NCBI GenBank assembly: GCA_029932755.1
Contig: JAOZPK010000080.1
Location: forward strand, 1 to 10,687
Source: Candidatus Cloacimonadota bacterium
GTDB lineage: Bacteria > Cloacimonadota > Cloacimonadia > Cloacimonadales > TCS61
Direction of reading: 5' to 3'
DNA length: 10,687 bases
Below the pieces are notes generated by a model. The model made no database searches. It was not told the DNA's origin and saw nothing but the letters and a program-made list of their open reading frames with translations. Shown here one piece after another: positions 6,801-10,687 of the stretch. Both the position numbers and the translations under genes were made by a program. Numbering within the stretch: position 1 is the stretch's first letter; every line of letters starts with the position of its first letter.

Positions 6801-7556
6801 ATGGATAAAATAAATAATAATCGTAATTTCATGAAGTCAAATTATAAAGAGATGGAGAATATTGTATCAGACCAGATGAAAAATCTTCCTCAACCTCCCT
6901 TGGAAAAAGAATTTGATGATAACTGTGAAATTATCAATCTTATACCAATTGAAGAAATAAAAATTGAAAAAGATAATTTAATTCAAAATATTCAAAATAG
7001 GAAAAGTCACCGGCAGTATAAAGATATACCCTTAACATTAGAAGAACTCTCATTTTTGCTTTGGGCATCACAAGGCGTGAAAAGTGTTTATGAGCGAAAC
7101 AACAAATCTTATGCGACTTTACGCACAGTTCCATCAGCCGGTTCACGTCATCCATTTGAAACTTATCTTCTTATAAATAATGTTACCGGATTAGAAAAGG
7201 GATTATATCGTTATCTTGCAATTGAGCATAAGTTAATATTTATTCGTAAATTAGAAAATCAAAGCGAAAGGATCATCGAGGCAACTCTGGGGCAGAAATT
7301 TACAGGGATGGCTGCTGTAGTATTTATTTGGAGTTGTGTGACATACCGTGGTGAATGGCGTTATAATATTGCTGCTCATAAGGCTATGCTCTTAGATGCT
7401 GGTCACATCTGTCAAAATCTCTACCTTGCTTGTGAAGGAATAAAAGCAGGAACATGTGCAATTGCAGCTTACGATCAGGAAAAAGTTGATAAAATAATTA
7501 ATGTTGATGGTGAAAATGAATTTTCGGTTTACCTCTCACCAGTAGGAAAATATTAG
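6801..7556 (+). CDS. SagB/ThcOx-type dehydrogenase (nitroreductase fold)
   Basis: The 251-aa protein has the hallmarks of SagB-type, FMN-dependent nitroreductase-fold enzymes: RKSHRQYKDIPLTLEELSFLLWASQGV (67-93), TVPSAGSRHPFETYLLI (109-125), GLYRYLAIEHKL (134-145), the helix HKAMLLDAGHICQNLYLAC (193-211), GTCAIAAYD (217-225) and the C-terminal LSPVGK. Some relatives oxidise azolines to thiazoles or oxazoles in peptide natural products, but many stand-alone members have no known substrate. No YcaO cyclodehydratase, precursor peptide or transporter is nearby, so a peptide-modifying role is not supported here. Residues 1-55 form a charged, mostly helical N-terminal extension without a signal peptide. 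ATG at 6801 has AGGAG five nt upstream. First gene of the plus-strand block, 16 nt before xseA, so probably co-transcribed with it. Confidence 0.88.
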   Translation: MDKINNNRNFMKSNYKEMENIVSDQMKNLPQPPLEKEFDDNCEIINLIPIEEIKIEKDNLIQNIQNRKSHRQYKDIPLTLEELSFLLWASQGVKSVYERNNKSYATLRTVPSAGSRHPFETYLLINNVTGLEKGLYRYLAIEHKLIFIRKLENQSERIIEATLGQKFTGMAAVVFIWSCVTYRGEWRYNIAAHKAMLLDAGHICQNLYLACEGIKAGTCAIAAYDQEKVDKIINVDGENEFSVYLSPVGKY

Positions 7557-7572
7557 AAGGATCATTAAATTT

Positions 7573-8802
7573 ATGAAAGTTGATAAAGATAACATTTTTA
7601 CAGTTTCAGAAGTAAACCGTCATATCCGTAATGTGATAGAAAACAATATTCCAAATCTATTTGTGGAAGGCGAAATTGCTAATTTCACTCATCACCGTTC
7701 AGGGCATATCTATTTCTCTTTGAAAGATGAAAAAAGTACTTTGCGGTGTGTTTTCTTCAAAGCAGCAAATCTTTCACTAAAGTTTCAGCCTAAAGTTGGA
7801 GATAAGGTTATTTGTTTAGGAAAAATATCTGTTTATGAAAAAGGTGGAAATTATCAACTGAATGTGAGCAGAATGCTGCCTTCCGGAATTGGTGAATTAC
7901 AACTTAAATTTGATGAGCTGAAACTCAAATTATCCGAAGAAGGTTTATTTGATGGTTCATATAAAAAGACAATCCCAGAATTTCCTGAATCTGTGGGAAT
8001 AATTACTTCTTCTACAGGAGCTGCAGTTGAAGATATCCGTAATGTAATTTCACGTCGTTATCCAACCAAGATATATCTTTATCCCTCAACCGTACAAGGT
8101 GATAATGCTGTCAAAGAAATTATTGCAGGGATAGATTATTTCAATACTGAATTCCCCGTTGATGTGCTGATAGTTGGGCGTGGCGGGGGTTCACAAGAAG
8201 ACCTCTTCTGCTTTAATGACGAAGATCTTGCTAGAAAAATATTTGCTTGCAAGATTCCCATTATCTCTGCTGTAGGTCATGAAATAGATTTCACAATATC
8301 TGATTTTGTAGCAGACCTCCGAGCCCCTACTCCATCTGCCGCTGCTGAACTTGCCGTACCGGATAGAAGAGAACTTGCAGATAGAATTAAAAATTTATTC
8401 AGTAGCCTGCGCCATACTACACAGCATTATTTTACTTCCAAAAAACTTGAAATACAGGAACTGCAAAATGCTCTGGATCGGCAACACCCAAAGAATATAC
8501 TAAAAAACCTCTACGCAAGATTAGAAAAAACCATAATGAAATTAAATAATACAACTTATAACATATTACAAACAAAAAGAAGTAAATTAGAAATCCTATT
8601 TAATGAGTTAAGAGAGCTATCTCCACATGAAGCATTAAAGCGTGGTTATAGTCTAATTAGAAAAGAGAGAAAAATATTGAATTCCATTGAGGATATTAAT
8701 ATTTCCGATAAATTGCAATTGATCTTATCAGACGGGAAATGTACTGCTGAAATTATTGAAAAGCAAAAAAATATCACAATAACCAAAAAGAAGTTGAAAT
8801 GA
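7573..8802 (+). CDS. xseA: Exodeoxyribonuclease VII large subunit
   Basis: The 409-aa protein has the family's usual length and full motif set: N-terminal OB-fold (8-103: YTVSE-like FTVSEVNRHI, LFVEGEIANF, SGHIYFSLKDE), VGIITSSTGAAVEDI (141-155), VGRGGGSQEDLFCFNDE (201-217), ISAVGHEIDFT (231-241), DLRAPTPSAAAELAVPD (248-264), a long helical coiled-coil region (about 265-345) and the C-terminal ALKRGYSLI (354-362). ExoVII degrades single-stranded DNA from both ends in repair and mutagenesis; XseA carries the active site and binds several XseB subunits through the coiled coil. The ribosome site AAGGA lies about 11 nt before ATG, a little far; the N-terminus still matches the family. No xseB follows; the next gene overlaps the stop by 4 nt. 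Confidence 0.96.
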   Translation: MKVDKDNIFTVSEVNRHIRNVIENNIPNLFVEGEIANFTHHRSGHIYFSLKDEKSTLRCVFFKAANLSLKFQPKVGDKVICLGKISVYEKGGNYQLNVSRMLPSGIGELQLKFDELKLKLSEEGLFDGSYKKTIPEFPESVGIITSSTGAAVEDIRNVISRRYPTKIYLYPSTVQGDNAVKEIIAGIDYFNTEFPVDVLIVGRGGGSQEDLFCFNDEDLARKIFACKIPIISAVGHEIDFTISDFVADLRAPTPSAAAELAVPDRRELADRIKNLFSSLRHTTQHYFTSKKLEIQELQNALDRQHPKNILKNLYARLEKTIMKLNNTTYNILQTKRSKLEILFNELRELSPHEALKRGYSLIRKERKILNSIEDINISDKLQLILSDGKCTAEIIEKQKNITITKKKLK

Positions 8803-9860
8803 AAAAAATAATTATTGCAGCAATTTTAATATTAAGCATTTCTTTGAATGCAAGAATCCGTGCAATGTGGGTTCCCATTTGGGAAATAACTACACCGGAA
8901 AAGGCTGATAATGTAATTGATGATCTGAATAATAATAATATTAATCAACTTATGGTTCAGGTTCGGTATCGTGGAGATGCTGCATACGCACCAAATAAAT
9001 TATCCAATTTCTATGAAAATAAAGAAAAAAAATATCACGCAATTGAAGATTCTCTTTTCGATCCACTGGAATATATTATAACTAAAAATAGAAATCCTAA
9101 ATTAGAGATCCACGCCTGGATCACAACTTTTGTAATAACAGGACATGACCTTAAAAAACTGCATTCTGAGCATATTTATTTCACAAAACCGGAGTGGGTT
9201 ACCTGCGATTTTTCTCAAGAGAAAATGAATTATGAAACTTATATGGGAGCGTATCTTGATCCTGGAATTCCACAGGTTCAAGAATATACAAAGAATATTA
9301 TCCTCGATCTTGTATCAAATTATAAAATTGATGGAATTCATCTGGACTACATCCGTTATCCTGACTCACATTATGGATTTGCAGAATTGGCTCTGAAAGC
9401 CTACAAAAAAGATGTGAAATTTCAGGATGCTGATACATGGAGACAATGGAAAGAAGATCAGATCACAAATTTTATTAAAGATATCTATTCCAATGTAAAA
9501 AGGATATCTCCTGAAACTCAAGTTACAGCTGCTGTAATTTCCAATCTTAACGAAGCGGAAAGATATTCTCAAAACTGGATTAAATGGCTGCAGGAAGGAT
9601 ATTTGGACAAAGCATATTTAATGGAGTATTCAACATCAACTTCCACAATCGAAAAACATCTCAATTTTCTTTCCAATTATGATCTGAATGAAAAAATAGT
9701 GGTGGGTTTGCGCTGCTGGAGTACAGCTTATAAATATCCTGCTTATAAGATTAATGAGAAAATGAAGCTGGTGCATAAAAAACATTATAGTGGTTTTGCT
9801 CTGTTTAGTTATACTGGTATTATAGAATCGGAATATTTTAAGGATTTAAAGATAAAATAA
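8799..9860 (+). CDS. Secreted GHL10/YngK-like glycosyl hydrolase family protein
   Basis: This 353-aa protein has a signal peptide (MKKIIIAAILILSISLNA, 1-18), then RAMWVPIWEITTPE (21-34), NINQLMVQVRYRGDAAY (47-63), KLEIHAWITTF (101-111), YLDPGIPQVQEYTKNIILD (152-170) and the diagnostic DGIHLDYIRYP (178-188), followed by LMEYS (274-278) and GFALFSYTGI (332-341). These are features of the GHL10 family (PF02638, YngK type), TIM-barrel proteins related to glycoside hydrolases and thought to act on cell-wall or extracellular polysaccharide. Asp183 in HLDYIRYP is a plausible catalytic residue. The substrate is unknown. It lacks the extra Ig/FN3 domains of longer relatives and has no YPNPFNP tag, so it is probably periplasmic or released. 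ATG overlaps the xseA stop (ATGA), indicating coupled translation; AAGAAG precedes it. Confidence 0.87.
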   Translation: MKKIIIAAILILSISLNARIRAMWVPIWEITTPEKADNVIDDLNNNNINQLMVQVRYRGDAAYAPNKLSNFYENKEKKYHAIEDSLFDPLEYIITKNRNPKLEIHAWITTFVITGHDLKKLHSEHIYFTKPEWVTCDFSQEKMNYETYMGAYLDPGIPQVQEYTKNIILDLVSNYKIDGIHLDYIRYPDSHYGFAELALKAYKKDVKFQDADTWRQWKEDQITNFIKDIYSNVKRISPETQVTAAVISNLNEAERYSQNWIKWLQEGYLDKAYLMEYSTSTSTIEKHLNFLSNYDLNEKIVVGLRCWSTAYKYPAYKINEKMKLVHKKHYSGFALFSYTGIIESEYFKDLKIK

Positions 9861-9862
9861 TG

Positions 9863-9899
9863 TAACTCGACTCGAGTTTGGAAAACCCGAGTCGAGTTA
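9863..9899. repeat. REP pair 1
   Basis: Two odd palindromes, AACTCGACTCGAGTT (9864-9878) and AACCCGAGTCGAGTT (9884-9898), are separated by GGAA (9880-9883). The 17-nt arms 9863-9879 and 9883-9899 are also complementary to each other with one mismatch, leaving a 3-base loop. It starts 2 nt after the stop of the GHL10-like gene and may block read-through, though no T-run follows. Confidence 0.9.
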
Positions 9900-9923
9900 G
9901 CAAACAAAAGTTAAAGCTTGGCT

Positions 9924-9962
9924 CTAACTCGACTCGAGTGGGAACAACCCGAGTCGGGTTAG
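9924..9962. repeat. REP pair 2
   Basis: AACTCGACTCGAGTG (9926-9940, last base off symmetry) and AACCCGAGTCGGGTT (9946-9960, perfect 7-bp arms around one G) flank GGAA at 9941-9944. CTAA and TTAG close the outside of the long hairpin. It ends 18 nt before the RAYT start codon, so the hairpin could affect RAYT translation. Confidence 0.9.
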
Positions 9963-9980
9963 AAGAACTGAAGAGGAAAT

Positions 9981-10553
9981 ATGCGCGTTTCAAAGGATAA
10001 TTTTGTAAAAGATACTTATTTGTACATTTACAATCATTCTATTGATGATCTACTGCTTTTCCGTGATAATTCAGATTACATAAATTGCTTACAACGGTTT
10101 GAAAAAAAGATTTTAATATATCCTGCTTCTGTTTTTTCATATTGCCTAATGCCAAATCATTTCCATTTCTATATCAGACAAGATAGTGAAAAACCAATAT
10201 ATCGAATTTTTAATGATGTATTTGCAGGATATGTTCAGTATTACAATAACAAATACGATAGGAAAGGTGTTTTATTCCAGAATTCTTTGCAACACAAAAT
10301 AATTAATGATAATTATTATGCTTTAAAATTGAGCTTGTATATTCACTATAATCCTGTAAAAGCAGGAATAGTAAAAAATCCAGAAGAATGGAAATATTCT
10401 AATTATTCAGATGCAATTATGAAAAGAAATGGGACTCTATTTAATAATGATATTCTGCATTATTCTGATATATTACCAAAAGAATACAAAGAGTTAATGA
10501 ATAATTATCATAAATCAGAAATTGAAAAAGAGATAAATGAATATATTTTCTAA
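9981..10553 (+). CDS. REP-associated tyrosine transposase (RAYT, Y1/IS200-like fold)
   Basis: The 190-aa protein has the single-domain Y1 transposase plan: beta-strand SYCLMPNHFHFYIR (53-66) with the metal-binding HUH motif His60-Phe-His62, then the helix IFNDVFAGYVQYYNNKYDRKGVLFQ (76-100), where Tyr84 is the best candidate nucleophile, then the RAYT-typical SLYIHYNPVKAGIVKNPEEWKYSNY (118-142). Such enzymes cleave single-stranded DNA at REP hairpins through a 5'-phosphotyrosine link. Length fits the family, and all key residues are present, so it looks intact. ATG at 9981 has AGAGG 4-5 nt upstream. The gene is flanked by matching REP pairs. No TnpB or accessory gene is present, which separates it from IS605-type elements. 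Whether it moves itself or only REPs is unknown. Confidence 0.93.
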   Translation: MRVSKDNFVKDTYLYIYNHSIDDLLLFRDNSDYINCLQRFEKKILIYPASVFSYCLMPNHFHFYIRQDSEKPIYRIFNDVFAGYVQYYNNKYDRKGVLFQNSLQHKIINDNYYALKLSLYIHYNPVKAGIVKNPEEWKYSNYSDAIMKRNGTLFNNDILHYSDILPKEYKELMNNYHKSEIEKEINEYIF

Positions 10554-10558
10554 TATTC

Positions 10559-10595
10559 TAACTCGACTCGAGTTGGAACAACCCGAGTCGGGTTA
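10559..10595. repeat. REP pair 3
   Basis: AACTCGACTCGAGTT (10560-10574) and AACCCGAGTCGGGTT (10580-10594) flank GGAA (10575-10578). The arms 10559-10575 and 10579-10595 pair in 15 of 17 positions, the others being one G-T wobble and one A-C mismatch. It begins 5 nt after the RAYT stop and has the same orientation as pairs 1 and 2. Confidence 0.9.
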
Positions 10596-10651
10596 AACGT
10601 GGGAAACAACCCGAGTCGGGTTAAACGTGGGAAACAACCCGAGTCGGGTTA
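10580..10651. repeat. Three right-half REP units at a 28-bp period
   Basis: ACCCGAGTCGGGTTA starts at 10581, 10609 and 10637, exactly 28 bp apart. The intervening bases (AACGTGGGAAACA) are identical between the last two intervals. Only the AACCCGAGTCGGGTT half is amplified, each later copy preceded by GGAAACA. This indicates tandem duplication of one half of the REP pair. The first unit is the right half of REP pair 3. Confidence 0.92.
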
Positions 10652-10674
10652 GACGTGTTTTGAAAGGAGACCTT

Positions 10675-10687
10675 ATGCGTGTTGATA
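10675..10687 (+). CDS. Start of another gene, cut by the window edge
   Basis: ATGCGTGTTGATA (MRVD...) follows a strong AAGGAG (10664-10669) at good spacing, 24 nt after the last REP unit. The first three codons encode MRV, as in the RAYT gene at 9981 (MRVS), so a second RAYT copy is possible. Four codons cannot establish identity. Confidence 0.45.

Larger units (their letters stand above)
9863..10651. mobile_element. RAYT gene with flanking REP palindromes
   Basis: A REP-associated tyrosine transposase gene (9981-10553) sits between clusters of one palindrome family: pairs at 9863-9899 and 9924-9962, then a pair at 10559-10595 plus two extra half-units to 10651. The repeats occur nowhere else in the window. 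Known RAYTs bind and nick related REP sequences, so this is a self-consistent transposase-plus-substrate unit. Outer boundaries are set by the repeats; no target-site duplication is evident, as expected for a Y1-type single-strand mechanism. Confidence 0.85.

Noticed and set aside
6940..7155. 71-aa minus-strand reading frame within the SagB-like gene
   Set aside because: It is antisense to conserved motifs of the nitroreductase-fold protein and shows no independent support.
6801..7556. Azole-peptide (TOMM) biosynthetic cluster
   Set aside because: Only the SagB-like dehydrogenase is present. No YcaO protein, no leader-like peptide and no ABC transporter occurs in the window.
9861..9900. Rho-independent terminator after the GHL10-like gene
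   Set aside because: The hairpin is strong but is followed by GCAAACAAAAG rather than a T-run, and the same sequence recurs as a REP beside the RAYT gene. Any termination effect would be secondary.
9981..10553. IS200/IS605 insertion sequence
   Set aside because: The protein has the RAYT-type C-terminal block (YIHYNPVKAGIV) and is flanked by REP pairs. No TnpB gene or IS200-like ends are seen.
10580..10651. CRISPR-like array with a 28-bp period
   Set aside because: The whole 28-bp period is repeated, so there are no unique spacers. Only three units exist, each contains a REP palindrome, and no cas gene is nearby.

Overview
This is an AT-rich bacterial chromosome segment with two divergent gene blocks. 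Genes read leftward from position 6668 to the left edge and rightward from 6801 to the right edge. Two large secreted proteins end in the YPNPFNP...SSGIYFYKL type of C-terminal domain (T9SS type A-like / FlgD-Ig-like sorting tag). One of them carries a gingipain-like peptidase C25 domain. Together with the low GC this points to the FCB superphylum, most plausibly a Cloacimonadota-like lineage. That placement is inference: there is no rRNA gene in the window.

Left block (minus strand). The transcript order is obg (ribosome-assembly GTPase), glxK (glycerate kinase) and the first 62 codons of a glyoxylate/hydroxypyruvate reductase. The spacers are 7 and 14 nt, so this is very probably one operon. 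The two metabolic enzymes would convert glyoxylate or hydroxypyruvate through glycerate to 2-phosphoglycerate. Upstream lie two secreted-protein genes in tandem: a 491-aa protein of unknown function, then an 891-aa protein joining a C25-like caspase-fold domain, a right-handed beta-helix and a sorting tag. They are 21 nt apart and probably co-transcribed. The larger one starts with TTG.

Right block (plus strand). A 132-bp divergent control region is followed by a stand-alone SagB/ThcOx-type nitroreductase-fold gene, xseA (exonuclease VII large subunit), and a secreted GHL10/YngK-like glycosidase that overlaps xseA by 4 nt in the place where xseB might be expected.

Right end. A REP-associated tyrosine transposase (RAYT) gene is bracketed by palindromic repeats: two REP pairs before it, one REP pair plus extra half-units in a strict 28-bp period after it. 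Another reading frame, beginning MRVD, opens at the right edge.

The most interesting structure is this RAYT/REP unit, whose two 15-bp palindrome types are self-complementary and also complementary to each other. The second is a pair of short repeat-like segments written in frame inside the sorting tags of both secreted proteins, which look like mobile or dispersed DNA tolerated as peptide. No CRISPR array, tRNA, rRNA or clear intrinsic terminator was found.
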